Assembly: GCA_947095585.1 (NCBI GenBank)
Contig: OX352761.1
Location: 56,838,432 to 56,902,431 of the forward strand
From: Nephrocerus scutellatus
Lineage: Eukaryota > Arthropoda > Insecta > Diptera > Pipunculidae
Length of the DNA stretch: 64,000 bases
Direction: 5' to 3'
Positions within the stretch are counted from its first letter, which is position 1. Every line of letters begins with the position of its first letter. The translations under genes were made by a program, and so were the position numbers. Below the pieces are notes generated by a model that was not told the origin of the DNA, searched no databases, and saw nothing but the letters and a program-made list of their open reading frames with translations. Positions 1 through 9,297 of the stretch are shown here, one piece after another.

Positions 1-1289
1 CTGCCAACGTTTTGCTGTGCTTTTCTCTGCCGACGTCACGGTATTCATCGTTCGTACGACGTTACTTTGCCGGGTGATTTCCCCTCGGGTGGTTACGCTG
101 GTAGATCTGCGCTTACCGCTACCAACGCCTACTCACTACGCTCACGCACCGCTCAGGCACTTGTCTCAGGCGCACGCCCGCAAGTCGCTCAGGATTGTCG
201 CTCGCTTTAAACTACGCCCACGCATCGCTCAGGCTTCTCACTTGTCTCAGGCTCGTGGCTACAAGTCGCTCTGGATTAACGCTCGCCTCGAATTACGCTC
301 ACGCATCGCTCAGAAATCTCACTTGTCTCAGGCTCACGCCCACAAGTCGCTCAGGATTGACGCTCGCTTCGAACTACGCTCACGCATCGCCCAGGCTTCT
401 CACCTGTCTCAGGCTCACGCTCACAAGTCGCTCAAGATTGTCGCTCGCCTTGAACTAAGGTCACGCATCGCTCAGGCTTCTCACTTGTCTCAGGCACACG
501 CCCACAAGTCGCTCAGGATTGTCGCTCGCCTCGAACTACACTCACGCATCGCTCAGGAATCTCACTTGTCTCAGGCTTACGCCCACAAGTCGCTCAGGAT
601 TGTCGCTCGCCTTAAACTACGCTCACGCATCGCTCAGGAATCTCACTTGTCTCAGGCTCACGCCCACAAGTCGCTCAGGATTGATGTTTGACTCATACTA
701 CGCTCACGCATCGCTCAGGGTTCTCACGTGCCTCAGACGCACGCCCGCAAGTCGCTCACGATTGACGCTCGCCCCGAACTACGCTCACGCATCGCTCAGG
801 AATTACACTTCTCTCAGGCTTACGCCCACAAGTCGCCCAGGATTGTCGCTCGCCTTAAACTACGCTCACGCATTGCTCAGGAATCTCACTTGTCTCAGGC
901 TCACTCCCACAAGTCGCTCAGGATTGACGTTTGACTCGTACTACGCTCACGCATCGCTCAGGTTTCTCACGTGTCTCATGTGCACGCCCACAAGTCGCTC
1001 ACGATTGACGCTCGCCTCGAACTACGCTCACGCATCGCTCAGGATTGACGCACGCATCAATCAGGACTTACGCTCGCCTAAGGCTAGCACATCGCTCGGG
1101 ACTTACGCTCGTCTGAGACTAGCGCATCGCTCTGGATTTATGCTTGTCGACTTAAATTATAAGTAATAAGAAAAAAGAAATAAAGAAACACAATTTGAAG
1201 AGTCACCAAAGATAAATTTTATTGTAAAGACCCCTTTCTCTGAACCCTGGTCACGCTGAGTTTACCCCGGCTGGGAAATATCCGTTACA
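1..1289 (+). repeat. 5' LTR of TE-1 (right-hand part only)
   Basis: Matches the 3' LTR from about 4107 to 5416. It starts inside the 118-bp repeat zone, continues through the 81-bp array, carries an AATAAA polyadenylation signal near 1180, and ends in GTTACA directly before the primer site. The last 80 bases (CCCTGG, GCTGAG, GCTGGGAAA, GTTACA blocks) resemble the end of the TE-2 LTR, which links the two families. Confidence 0.85.
139..1140. repeat. 81-bp tandem array in TE-1 5' LTR
   Basis: About twelve copies of a unit containing CAAGTCGCTCAGGATTG, CGAACTACGCTCACGCATCG and CACTTGTCTCAGGCTCACGC, with starts at 181, 262, 343 and 424 (period 81). Because 81 is divisible by three, long Ser/His/Arg-rich frames stay open in two registers. 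These are by-products of the repeat rather than genes. Copies differ by scattered substitutions and by TCTCAGGAATC versus TCAGGCTTC variants. Confidence 0.9.
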
Positions 1290-1291
1290 AT

Positions 1292-1309
1292 TGGCGCCCG
1301 AGCAGGGAC
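1292..1309 (+). other. Primer binding site, tRNA-Lys type (TE-1)
   Basis: TGGCGCCCGAGCAGGGAC lies two bases after the LTR end. Its complement is the 3' end of a tRNA ending in CCA. It differs at one base (G for A, a possible G-U pair) from the site complementary to the 3' end of metazoan tRNA-Lys(UUU). The same 18 bases occur in TE-2 at 12569. Confidence 0.8.
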
Positions 1310-1363
1310 TCTTCGATGACGTAAACAAAACAACAAAAATAAAAATAGAAACAATAAGACAAG

Positions 1364-2436
1364 ATGGTCAAGACTGGCTGTGTATATACCCTCTCGAGGG
1401 AGGAGCTGCAAAATTATCTGGATGAGTTCAGACTGGATAACACAGGTAGCATAGAGGAGCTCAGGGAACGTTATTGGGCTTTCATCACAGGACCGGACGT
1501 TACATCAGAGAACGAAACCAGTCTGAGAGAGTTGAAATCGCAGTACAGACGCAGACTGTCACCAGTGCCACCAATAACTATAAGTTTAACGGCGCCTCCA
1601 GCACCCCATGAGACAACTACCACTCGAATCCCAAAGGAGACATCTGTGGCGTCATACCCGATGGTTATCGACACGGTGAGGAAATGGTCCGTACATTATG
1701 ATGGCGGAAAAGACCCTTCTCCTTCGTTGCCCGGTTAGAGGAATTAGCCGACGCCTATTCCTTAAACAAAGACCTCCTAGCCAGAACAATGCCAGAACTG
1801 CTGCGTGACTGAGCCCTGGTTTGGTTTCGGAACAATAACCAGCGGTGGTCACACTGGCATTCATTCAAAGAAGACTTCCTGCGCTTCTTGCTCCCAGCAA
1901 GGTACCAGGAACAATTAGATGACGAAATCCGTCGACGACGACAAAGACCCGAAGAAAACTTCAAGGATTTCGTCATCGCCATACAAAACCTCACGCGGCA
2001 TGCCAGATATTCGAGGGCACAACAGTTGGAGCGTATATTCCGAAACTGCCGCCAGGAATATCAACTGTACATACGGAGAAGAGATTTCCAAGATCTGCAG
2101 GAGCTAATTGGGTTAGCAGAAGACCTGGTGAACATCTTTGCCATCCCAGAACCAATCCGACAAGTACCCAGGCCCCAGTCCCGACCGATCGAAAGGAACC
2201 TTCTGGTCATAGAGAGTCAGGAGGAGCGCATCAACGTTCGAACGGCATGCAGACGCTGCGGCCAGGATGGACAAACCTGGCGAAATTGTCGAAGACCACA
2301 ATTGTTGTTCTGTTGGGATTGCGGTCAACGAGGAATTAGAACAATAGACTGCTGCCGTCAACATACTTCACACGTAGAGCAGCGTCATCTGCTCCAGTTC
2401 AACCAAAAGAAAGCTCTGATCCAAGACCGACAGTGA
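1364..2436 (+). pseudogene. gag: TE-1 gag, frameshifted, with internal stops
   Basis: This would be the capsid/nucleocapsid protein of TE-1. The ATG at 1364 opens a frame to 1738. Its N-terminus has a SAP-like helix-turn-helix pattern (SREELQNYLDEF, then GSIEELRERY), as in TE-2. Capsid homology to TE-2 (RKWSVHYDGG) leaves this frame near 1711 and resumes in another. That second frame has an in-frame TGA at 1810-1812, runs through RYQEQLDDEIRRR to two Cys knuckles and ends at TGA 2434-2436. The first knuckle reads CRRCGQDGQTWRNC, with Gln where the zinc-binding His should be. The second has Ile at that position, as TE-2 does. Not functional as it stands. Confidence 0.8.
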
Positions 2437-2910
2437 ATTCTTGCCCGCATCAAGATCGGCAGTGAACCCGTCCAAGCCACCATTGATACCGGCGCATCCC
2501 GCAGTTTCGTGAGCGAAGGGATGGCCGATAGGCTTCGACATTTAGGCAACCCCATTCCCGCGAACGTCCTAATTAAAATGGCCAATGGGAGTCAGACAAC
2601 AGTCCGCGAAGTGTTGAACGTCAACGTTCGTTTTGGAGAGTCATCATGTTCACTGCGCCTGTTGGTGCTACCGACCGCCGTTGATGACCTTACACTGGGC
2701 ATGGACTTCCTTGCAAGGTCCAGAGCAACTTTAAGCTTCGGAGGTGAGGGCATAACACTCCAAACTGGGTCAGCACGGCTGGTTAAACGTCCGACGTACA
2801 ACAAACTCCAAGAACTAAAACGGCACCGTGATACAGTTGGCTTGATACGAATGTTACCAGCTCCGATTGAACCAACTCCAGTGTGGACTCCCATCAGAAA
2901 TTGCCACAGA
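2437..2910 (+). pseudogene. TE-1 aspartic protease
   Basis: This is the retropepsin domain, continuing in the same frame as the end of gag after the TGA at 2434-2436. The active-site loop is intact (IDTGASRSF near 2488-2515), followed by the flap region and the second hydrophobic motif LTLGMDFL near 2690-2715, the layout of Gypsy proteases. The RT that should follow is missing. The protease-gag order in one frame differs from TE-2, where pol is reached by a -1 shift. Either TE-1 once used TGA readthrough or a continuous frame, or the TGA is simple decay; the sequence alone does not decide. Confidence 0.75.
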
Positions 2911-3315
2911 CGCCCCAAGAAACAGCACAGTATGAAGTCGACAACGGCAACACAACCACAAAACCAACAACAGCAGCAGAAAGACCACAACAGCGTGCAC
3001 AGCAACACTAATCGTAATTTAAAACTTCGACAACAACAACTGCAAGCCCGACAACAGAGCGCAGCAGCAAAAATTGTTCAACAACAACGAGCACAGGAAC
3101 AGAAATCAACGCATCTACCGAACAACAACAGCAACAGGCCCAGCAGAAACGAAGTCGACAGAAGCAGCGAATTCAACCGCAGCAGCAGACTCAGCACAAG
3201 CATTGGCAACAGTGGTAGTACTAGCAGCGGACGTAGCAAGGTTAACGGGGACTACGTATGTAGATGCCCCGTTATAAGAACTAGCTCGTGAAGCGCAAGT
3301 GTCTTTCCGCCGAAG
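2911..3315 (+). pseudogene. TE-1 Gln/Asn-rich tail joined to protease by internal deletion
   Basis: After the protease the frame passes into low-complexity Gln/Asn/Ser-rich sequence (runs such as QNQQQQQ) and stops at 3289-3291. A second frame (3074-3277, Ala/Thr-rich, ending YVDAPL) continues past a stop to a short Arg/Ser-rich end just before the polypurine tract. It probably represents the original pol C-terminus after a frameshift. TE-2 also has a long low-complexity pol C-terminus, so the deletion in TE-1 seems to have removed RT, RNase H and integrase and kept this tail. No further domain recognised. Confidence 0.55.
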
Positions 3316-3326
3316 TAACGGGGGAG
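3316..3326 (+). other. Polypurine tract of TE-1
   Basis: AACGGGGGAG immediately precedes the 3' LTR start TGTGAAG. Position and purine content fit the plus-strand primer site. Confidence 0.65.
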
Positions 3327-3481
3327 TGTGAAGAACAAAATTCTTGTGGCCGAATTTTGTTCACACAAAACATGCCACATACTTTTTTTCCAAATTCGGG
3401 TGCACCCTGTACATATGCAGTGCAGCCAACAAATGCATATAAAAGCAAAATAGCTGAAACAACATCACGCCACCGGATTGA

Positions 3482-3536
3482 CCAATCAGAGCGCAGCAAG
3501 ATATTTAGAATTTTGCCATGCAAAATGGTATAAAAG
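3482..3536 (+). promoter_or_regulatory. CCAAT and TATA boxes of TE-1 LTR promoter
   Basis: CCAAT at 3482-3486 and TATAAAAG at 3529-3536, 43 bases apart. About 35-45 bases further on is a pyrimidine-rich CTCTTAGTTCTTTTAGTCAT where transcription could begin. CTCGGTAAGCG at about 3594-3604 resembles a 5' splice site. This is the most convincing Pol II core promoter in the window. Confidence 0.6.
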
Positions 3537-3629
3537 GGCGAGCATGCAGGCGCTCGCTCTCTTAGTTCTTTTAGTCATCGGACAGGATCACACCTCGGTA
3601 AGCGATAACATTTTTACTGGTTTTATTTA

Positions 3630-4232
3630 TTTCTCTGCTAACGTCGTCTGTGTCTCTTCTCTGCCGACGTCGCTGTATTCATCGTCGTACGACGTAACTT
3701 CGCCGGGCGATTTCCCCTCGGGTGGTTACGCTGGTACATCTGCGCTTACCGCTGCCAACGTTTTGCTGTGCTTTTCTCTGCCGACGTCACGGTATTCATC
3801 GTTCGTACGACGTAACTTCGCCGGGCGATTTCCCCTCGGGTGGTTACGCTGGTACATCTGCGCTTACCGCTGCCAACGTTTTGCTGTGCTTTTCTCTGCC
3901 GACGTCACGGTATTCATCGTTCGTACGACGTAACTTCGCCGGGCGATTTCCCCTCGGGTGGTTACGCTGGTACATCTGCGCTTACCGCTGCCAACGTTTT
4001 ACTGTGCTTTTCTCTGCCGACATCACGGTATTCATCGTTCGTACGACGTAACTTCGCCGGGCGATTTTCCCTCGGGTAGTTACGCTAGTACATCTGCGCT
4101 TACTGCTGCCAACGTTTTGCTGTGCTTTTTTCTGCCGACGTCACGGTATTCATCGTTCGTACGACGTAACTTTGCCGGGTGATTTCCCCTCGGGTGGTTA
4201 CGCTGGTACATCTGCGCTTACCGCTACCAACG
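3630..4232. repeat. 118-bp tandem array in TE-1 3' LTR
   Basis: About five copies, with GGTGGTTACGCTGG recurring at about 3720, 3838, 3956, a degenerate copy near 4074, and 4192. Each contains CTGCCGACGTCACGG and TTCGTACGACGTAAC, so the array repeats many CG-containing ACGT boxes. The first copy is diverged. The 5' LTR enters the window inside the same array. Confidence 0.9.
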
Positions 4233-4234
4233 CC

Positions 4235-5265
4235 TACTCACTATGCTCACGCACCGCTCAGGCTTCTCACTTGTCTCAGGCGCACGCCCGCAAGTCGCTC
4301 AGGATTGTCGCTCGCCTAAAACTACGCCCACGCATCGCTCAGGCTTCTCACTTGTCTCAGGCTTGTGCCCACAAGTCGCTCTGGATTAACGCTCGCCTCG
4401 AATTACGCTCACGCATCGCTCAGGAATCTCACTTGTCTCAGGCTCACGCCCACAAGTCGCTCAGGATTGACGCTTGCTTAGAACTACACTCACGCATCGC
4501 TCAGGCTTCTCACCTGTCTCAGGCTCACGCTCACAAGTCGCTCAGGATTGTCGCTCGCCTCGAACTACGCTCACGCATCGCTCAGGAATCTCACTTGTCT
4601 CAGGCTTACGCCCACAAGTCGCTCAGGATTGTCGCTCGCCTCGAACTACGCTCACGCATCGCTCAGGAATCTCACTTGTCTCAGGCTTACGCCAACAAGT
4701 CGCTCAGGATTGTCGCTCGCCTTAAACTACACTCACGCATCGCTCAGGCTTCTCACCTGTCTCAGGCTCACGCTCACAAGTCGCTCAGGATTGTCGCTCG
4801 CCTTGAACTACGCTCACGCATCGCTCAGGCTTCTCACTTGTCCTAGGCACACGCCCACAAGTCGCTCAGGATTGTCGCTCGCCTCGAACTACGCTCACGC
4901 ATCGCTCAGGAATCTCACTTGTCTCAGGCTTACGCCCACAAGTCGCTCAGGATTGTCGCTCGCCTTAAACTACACTCACGCATCGCTCAGGAATCTCACT
5001 TGTGTCAGGCTCACGCCCACAAGTCGCTCAGGATTGACGTTTGACTCGTACTACGCTCACGCATCGCTCAGGGTTCTCACGTGTCTCAGCCGCACGCCCA
5101 GAAGTCGCTCACGATTGACGCTCGCCTCGAACTACGCTCACGCATCGCTCAGGATTGACGCTCGCCTCAACTACGCTAACGCATCACTCAGGACTTACGC
5201 TCGCCTAAGGCTAGCACATCACTCGGGACTTACGCTCGTCTGAGACTAGCGCATCGCACTGGATT
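4235..5265. repeat. 81-bp tandem array in TE-1 3' LTR
   Basis: Same unit as at 139-1140, about thirteen copies. The last units shorten and diverge (CTCGCCTAAGGCTAGCACATC, CTCGTCTGAGACTAGCGCATC). Copy order differs slightly from the 5' LTR, consistent with slippage or conversion after insertion. Confidence 0.88.
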
Positions 5266-5416
5266 TATGCTTGTCGACTTAAATTATAAGTAATAAGAAA
5301 AGAGAAATAAAGAAACACAATTTGAAGAGTCACCAAAGATAAATTTTATTATAACAACCCCTTTCTCTGAACCCTGGTCACGCTGAGCTTACCCCGGCTG
5401 GGAAAACTCCGTTACA

Positions 5417-5528
5417 ATGACAACCGTTCTAATTAGAGAGTTTGCAGCCAAAACTTGAAATTTATGTGTTGTTCCATCACTTTTTTTGAATAATCTAGAT
5501 TTGGGTGTTCTAATAGCACTACACATTT
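5417..5528. repeat. Dispersed ~110-bp repeat flanking TE-1
   Basis: Matches 11208-11316 at roughly 90% or better by eye (blocks GAGAGTTTGCAGCCAAAACT and AATCTAGATTTGGGTGTTCT). TE-1 apparently inserted into one copy of this family, and a second copy lies upstream of TE-2. No terminal structure or coding content is seen. Confidence 0.65.
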
Positions 5529-5559
5529 ATTCCCCTGTGGTTTGAATTCTCGTGGTAGC

Positions 5560-5867
5560 TTCTTATAAGTTATTCGTGGTCATCTTCTACTCTGATATCT
5601 CTAAGGATTTCTGTACAACGAATTGCTCGAAAATTTTTACTTTGGGAGAAGAATTTAATAAAGAATTGAACAATGCGGAAAACGTTATCAGTCGAGTATA
5701 CCGGCAGTTAGTTTATTTGGTGGAAAATTATTTTTGAACAACTCTATCATTATGTTTTCGTCGAATTGTGGTCTTCTAATGGTTCTTCTTTGCTTATTTT
5801 TGAAAACTGTTTCGATGGTCATTGGTGGCCCTGTGCTATTTCTTCAAGAATTATTCGTACATTGAAT
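5560..5867 (-). pseudogene. TE-3 pol scrap downstream of RNase H
   Basis: On the minus strand a readable stretch continues below the RNase H frame (pieces such as IAQGPPMTIETVF and RRPQFDEN) and reaches a stop near 5690. It resembles the linker between RNase H and integrase of errantivirus-like pol, but no integrase zinc motif or catalytic triad is present. Assignment rests mainly on position. Confidence 0.4.
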
Positions 5868-6377
5868 TCATTTAGTAGTTAGTTTCTCCGAAATGAAGAT
5901 TCCGTCTTCTAGGTTTTCGTTCGCACTATGTGCCGTACTCAGACTATCTTCATTATTGTTAAAATTTTCGTGGTTGGGGCTATCAATTTTGACGCGACTT
6001 AAGGCGTCTGCATTGGTGTTAAGTTTCTCTTTCAAGCTCATAAGCCATGTTAACGGTCTATGGTCGGTAATGATTTGGAATTTCCTTCCGAACAGAAAAG
6101 ACCAAAAATATTTGGTAGCCCAAACAATGGCTAGAAGCTCTTTCTCTATAGTGGAGTAATTTCTTTCGCTTTCTGAGAGGGTACGGCTGGCAAAACATAT
6201 AGGTCTATCGGTACCTATACGGCCCTGCGATAGCACAGCACACAAGGCGCAATTGCTTGCATCTGTCGTAAGGATAAATGGTTTTTCGAAATCTGGATGT
6301 TGAAGAATTGGGTCATTAAATAACAAATTTTTCTGAAATATTTGGAATGGGGTATCTGTTGGAGATTGTTTTTTCAT
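5868..6377 (-). pseudogene. TE-3 RNase H remnant
   Basis: The 169-aa frame begins in the RT-RNase H connection (NPILQ-like [11 protein letters not shown]), then [38 protein letters not shown] and [10 protein letters not shown], the first, second and third RNase H motifs of Gypsy pol. The sequence then jumps from SLKEK directly to [10 protein letters not shown], so about 27 residues normally between these motifs are missing in frame. Upstream it joins the RT stub near 6400 across a large deletion that removes the RT palm. Clearly an internally deleted copy. Confidence 0.8.
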
Positions 6378-6405
6378 TGACTTTCCTGTAGTCGATGACT
6401 AATCT

Positions 6406-6820
6406 TCATTTTTTTCGTCCTCTGTCATCTTCCTTTTTTGCAACAATCCAAACTGATGTGTTGTTTGGTTTAAAATTAATTTCATTGATAGCATTATTTT
6501 TGATAACGATTCTTTTTTCGAGGTCGAGTTTAGCATTTAATGCCACTAGTGCATCTATGCATAGGAGTCCGTCGAAGTAGTGATGGAATTTGAAGAGTAG
6601 GAATTTCAAGGGACGTTTCGTTAAATTCTGTAAAAATAGGAATGGTTGTTTGTTTATCTAGCTGGTATTTCTTGAAGACTGTGGTAATGGTATCTGTTTC
6701 ACTGTTACTCTGTCTGTTTGGTGGTATGAATTCAGGGTTGATGAAAGACATTGACGCCCCGGTTTCTAGTAAAAATTTAAGGGATCGGCCAAATGGTGAG
6801 GAAATATTAATATATGGCAA
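6406..6820 (-). pseudogene. TE-3 protease and RT N-terminal stub
   Basis: The frame 6820-6530 contains the protease active-site loop as LLETGASMSFI. The catalytic Asp of the usual DTGA motif is Glu here, which should inactivate the enzyme. A second frame (6609-6406) continues the homology (HYFDGLLCIDALVALNAKLD) and enters the first RT block (VWIVAKKEDDRG) before stopping. A one-base shift separates the two frames near 6560. The rest of RT is deleted. Confidence 0.72.
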
Positions 6821-6989
6821 GGTTACGGGATGTTTCTGTGGGTCTATGTACCCTATTGGTTCCTCAAGGCTGGTGTGGAAAAATTTCCTTCGTTTTGGAT
6901 ATTAGTCATCGTTAAAAAATCTATCTAATTGTTGAAATGGGTTTCCTTCGATATTATTTACTTCCTGAAAATTAAAATTTCCAGGTCTG

Positions 6990-7275
6990 GTATTTTTACT
7001 TTGTTGGCTATAGTTTACTTTGATTCCTGGGTTGAATTTTGTCTGATTCGAATTGGTTTGTGTGTAGTTATTTGGTCATTGGAATTACGTAGCATTACCT
7101 TGTGGGTCTCAATTGTCTCTGGAATATGAGTTTGTTTTGTTTATAGTTACTTTGATTTCTGGATTAAATTTTGTCTGATTTGAATTGGTTTGTGTGTAGT
7201 GATTTTGTCTTTGGAATCGCGTAGCGTTACCTTGTGGGTCTAAATTGCCTCTGGAATATGAGTTTGTTGGGTTAT
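6990..7275 (-). repeat. ~135-bp tandem duplication inside TE-3 gag
   Basis: TTTGATTTCTGG...TTGAATTGGTTTGTGTGTAG and GGTCT(A/C)AATTG(C/T)CTCTGGAATA occur twice about 135 bases apart (about 7010-7130 and 7145-7265). The duplicated segment encodes the Asn/Gln/Tyr-rich C-terminal part of gag, producing repeated peptides such as TNSYSR. It explains the unusual length of the gag tail despite the deletion upstream. Confidence 0.6.
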
Positions 7276-7708
7276 AGGGTCTATTTTGATTATTCCTAAA
7301 TGAAGGCATTCCTTCCTCCCTTTTCCTCTTATTACGTATGGCTTGTAGGAGTATTTGCCCATATGGAGTATTATTTGTTCCCCTTATATAAAGGAGAATT
7401 TCCTCCACATTGCTGAGGAATTCGTACAACAGTCTAGGATTTCCGTCGAACTTGGGAAGAAATTTCACTGCGTCTGGAATTCTTAATGAGTTAAAAATAT
7501 CTGTTTGATTAATTCCTTGATTTGGAATTGAGTTTTGCTCTGCACTAATATAAATTACGGGTGAATTAAAGGAGTTTGAGGATGAAGAAATATCGAGAGG
7601 GGCCCCGGAATCAGCAGTTTCTGGGATAGATGATAAACTATTTAAAAGTCCTCTTAAATTGTATGGAATAAATCTATAATTATGTTTAGGGTTTTTTGGG
7701 TTCGACAT
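7109..7708 (-). pseudogene. gag: TE-3 gag remnant
   Basis: A 199-aa frame from ATG at 7708. Residues about 80-125 carry the capsid start typical of errantivirus-like Gag (LPKFDGNPRLLYEFLSNVE, then TPYGQILLQAIRNK). At that point the sequence jumps into a basic, Asn/Arg/Gln-rich tail without Cys knuckles, so most of the capsid is deleted. Absence of a zinc knuckle is normal for this group; a basic tail replaces it. Non-functional by deletion. Confidence 0.68.
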
Positions 7709-7929
7709 ATATTTGTTAAGGATCTTAACTCTTTGTGAACACTGATTGGAATTTGCGGATTTTGATATTATTACGTGTTGTTTTTTTATTTAAAAAAATA
7801 TTGTAAATATTCATGAACCAAAAGTATCATAAGTTTCAAAAGTATCTCAAAATAAATATAAATGGTAAATCTTCAATATAGTTTATTAAATTGTAAATTG
7901 TTTAATATTTTTCCAATATTTTTATTTTA

Positions 7930-8110
7930 TTGCACTGGAGTGCCCAAGAAAGGAATCGCAAAATTTTAATTAATTTCAAATGGAGTGCCCATGGTAGGGA
8001 TCGCAGTTATTTTATTTCAACTGGAGTGCCCAAGATAGGGGTCGCATTATTTTATTTTATTTTAACTGGAGTGCCCAAGATAGGGATCGCAGCTCTTTTA
8101 TTTCATTTAT
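7930..8110. repeat. ~50-bp repeat, four copies, in TE-3 leader
   Basis: ACTGGAGTGCCCAAGATAGG followed by GATCGCA and an AT-rich spacer is repeated four times (7935, 7980, 8021, 8067), with periods of about 41-46 bases and one diverged copy (GTGCCCATGGTAGG). It lies in the untranslated leader between primer site and gag on the minus strand. A role in packaging or translation is possible but not shown. The rest of the leader, 8111-8461, is AT-rich with nothing further recognised. Confidence 0.75.
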
Positions 8111-8461
8111 AAAGTAAAGTATTTAAATAAATCAAAGATCAAACACTTTAAACACTTAATAAAACTTACATGCACCCAATGCAAACGAAGATTACGATGG
8201 ATTTTTAGGATTCTGCATACTTGTTGGTTGAGGAGTCCTGGTGTTGTTGAGCGTTGAGCAGAATTATTGGTTCAGCGGTGATGAAGAATTTATATTCAAC
8301 GGAATTGTTTTTTAAGTGTGGCACAATTTTATTTTTTTTCTCACAAATTTAATTTGGTATTGTTACAAAAAACGCTTTGTATTGTTTGTTGCGATACGAC
8401 ACAATTTAAATATCACAAACTTAATTTAAATTGTTACTTAAAAACAAAAACCGTTCACCGA

Positions 8462-8478
8462 TCCTACTGACTGCGCCA
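8462..8478 (-). other. Primer binding site, tRNA-Ser type (TE-3)
   Basis: On the minus strand TGGCGCAGTCAGTAGGA follows the LTR end GTAAAGTAAC. This is the primer site style of the 17.6/297 group of insect Gypsy elements, which use tRNA-Ser. Confidence 0.7.
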
Positions 8479-8653
8479 GTTACTTTACTACTCACAGTAA
8501 GTAACAAAAAAATAGACTTTCTACTTTGACGTCAGAATAACGACTGATTTATTATAATAATATTCTTATGGAAGCTACTTTACAAAAGGTGATTTCTCAT
8601 TAATTTTGGGAACAAATCCGGACGCTCAGCAGACGCTGAGTTTACAATTTTTT
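8479..8653 (-). repeat. TE-3 LTR fragment
   Basis: About 175 bases upstream of the primer site on the minus strand, containing an AATAAA signal (minus strand near 8553) and the LTR 3' end. The 5' part is cut off by the start of the 934-bp duplicated unit at about 8654, so the LTR is incomplete. Confidence 0.55.
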
Positions 8654-8896
8654 CACCCATGCAATTACAATTCAATGCTTATCCTAGGAATTACAATTAT
8701 ATGATATTTAATGTTGATAATGCATTTAATGCTGCTGTTGTCCACTGCTGTTTTCCATATAATAAAACTGCTGATGCTGCGTTTGTATTCGCTGGGGTGA
8801 TGAACCGTTGGTATGCGGCAACAGGTTAATGTTTGCTAGTGGGCGATGGGGGAACAGGTAGCTGACGTAAGTTGCGCGAGCCAACTCTATAACTTT

Positions 8897-9004
8897 CGCA
8901 TGGTCAGCGGCTGGCTGATACTTTTATTGTTTTTCGCATTATCAGCGGCTGGCTGATACTTTTATTGTTTTTCGCATGATCAGTAGCTGGCTGATGCTAT
9001 TCTG
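8897..9004. repeat. 38-bp repeat, three copies (also at 9831-9938)
   Basis: CGCATGGTCAGCGGCTGGCT with GATACTTTTATTGTTTTT recurs at 8897, 8935 and 8973 and in the second 934-bp copy at 9831, 9869 and 9907. The third unit is diverged (GATCAGTAGCTGGCTGATGC). Confidence 0.85.
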
Positions 9005-9020
9005 TTAGGTTTAGAGTTAA

Positions 9021-9297
9021 TAATAAAAATAATATTCGGCGCGACAGACCACTGCGGTCCAAGGCCTAGCTTATCGCGACCATTTGTGTTGCGCATGTAT
9101 ATATTTGGACCTACAATTTAAGGCCGGATCCGAACGAATTGAGAAGCTTTCCGTGACAAGTTATTACTCTCGGAACGTTTGTCACCAATTTGCGAGAGGT
9201 GGGACAACGTGAAAAATACTTTTGGTGTTACTGGGATTCGAACCACGAACGCCTTGCTCAGTAGCAATGCTCATTTCCACTGAGCCACGGCGCCCAC
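9021..9297 (-). mobile_element. tRNA-derived SINE, full length, copy 1
   Basis: On the minus strand it starts GTGGGCGCCGTGGCTCAGTG. It has a Pol III A box (TGGCTCAGTGG), a B box (GGTTCGAATCC) about 45 bases later, an unrelated body (AGAGGTGGGACAACG region) and an AT-rich ATTATTTTTATTATTA-type tail. A perfect 15-bp duplication, TAGGTTTAGAGTTAA, flanks it at 9006-9020 and 9298-9312, which fixes both ends and a length of 277 bp. The internal promoter and target duplication are direct evidence of retrotransposition. Related copies are at 21972, 36103 and 58774. Confidence 0.9.

Larger units (their letters stand above)
1..5416 (+). mobile_element. TE-1: Gypsy-type LTR element, gag-PR only, 5' end outside window
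   Basis: Two copies of a long repeat (1-1289 and 3327-5416) flank an internal region with a primer site, broken gag and protease, so this is an LTR retrotransposon. The internal part is only 2,037 bp, shorter than the complete 3' LTR (2,090 bp). RT, RNase H and integrase are absent: protease runs straight into a Gln/Asn-rich tail and then the 3' LTR. Primer site, LTR 3' end and Gag plan match TE-2 at 11640-20371, so it is best read as a non-autonomous derivative of a relative of TE-2. The 5' LTR begins before the window, so its target duplication cannot be checked; the 3' flank starts ATGA. Confidence 0.85.
3327..5416 (+). repeat. 3' LTR of TE-1 (2,090 bp)
   Basis: Begins TGTGAAGAACAAAATTC and ends CCGTTACA. 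Contents in order: a unique promoter zone to about 3630, five copies of a 118-bp repeat, about thirteen copies of an 81-bp repeat, an AATAAA signal at 5306-5311 and a conserved end. The LTR is long for an insect Gypsy element because two tandem arrays fill most of it. Right flank is ATGACAACCG. Confidence 0.85.
5529..8653 (-). mobile_element. TE-3: deleted errantivirus-like Gypsy element
   Basis: Read on the minus strand the order is LTR fragment (8653-8479), tRNA-Ser type primer site (8478-8462), leader with a four-copy repeat, gag remnant, protease, a stub of RT, RNase H, and a short further pol stretch to about 5560. All domains are in the correct order, but large internal deletions remove most of RT and the middle of gag. 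No env-like frame and no 3' LTR are seen; the left end abuts the dispersed repeat. The domain style (Gag without Cys knuckle, RNase H ending in NADALSR) is that of the 17.6/gypsy group. Confidence 0.75.

Noticed and set aside
17..1166. Long overlapping frames in the TE-1 5' LTR (and 4172-5243) encoding Ser/His/Arg-rich repeats
   Set aside because: The 81-bp unit is a multiple of three, so any stop-free register stays open. Two registers are open at once and the peptides are pure repeats; no initiation context or domain.
7930..8110. CRISPR-like array (four regular repeats with spacers)
   Set aside because: Repeats are imperfect, spacers are low-complexity AT, and the context is the leader of a eukaryotic retroelement.
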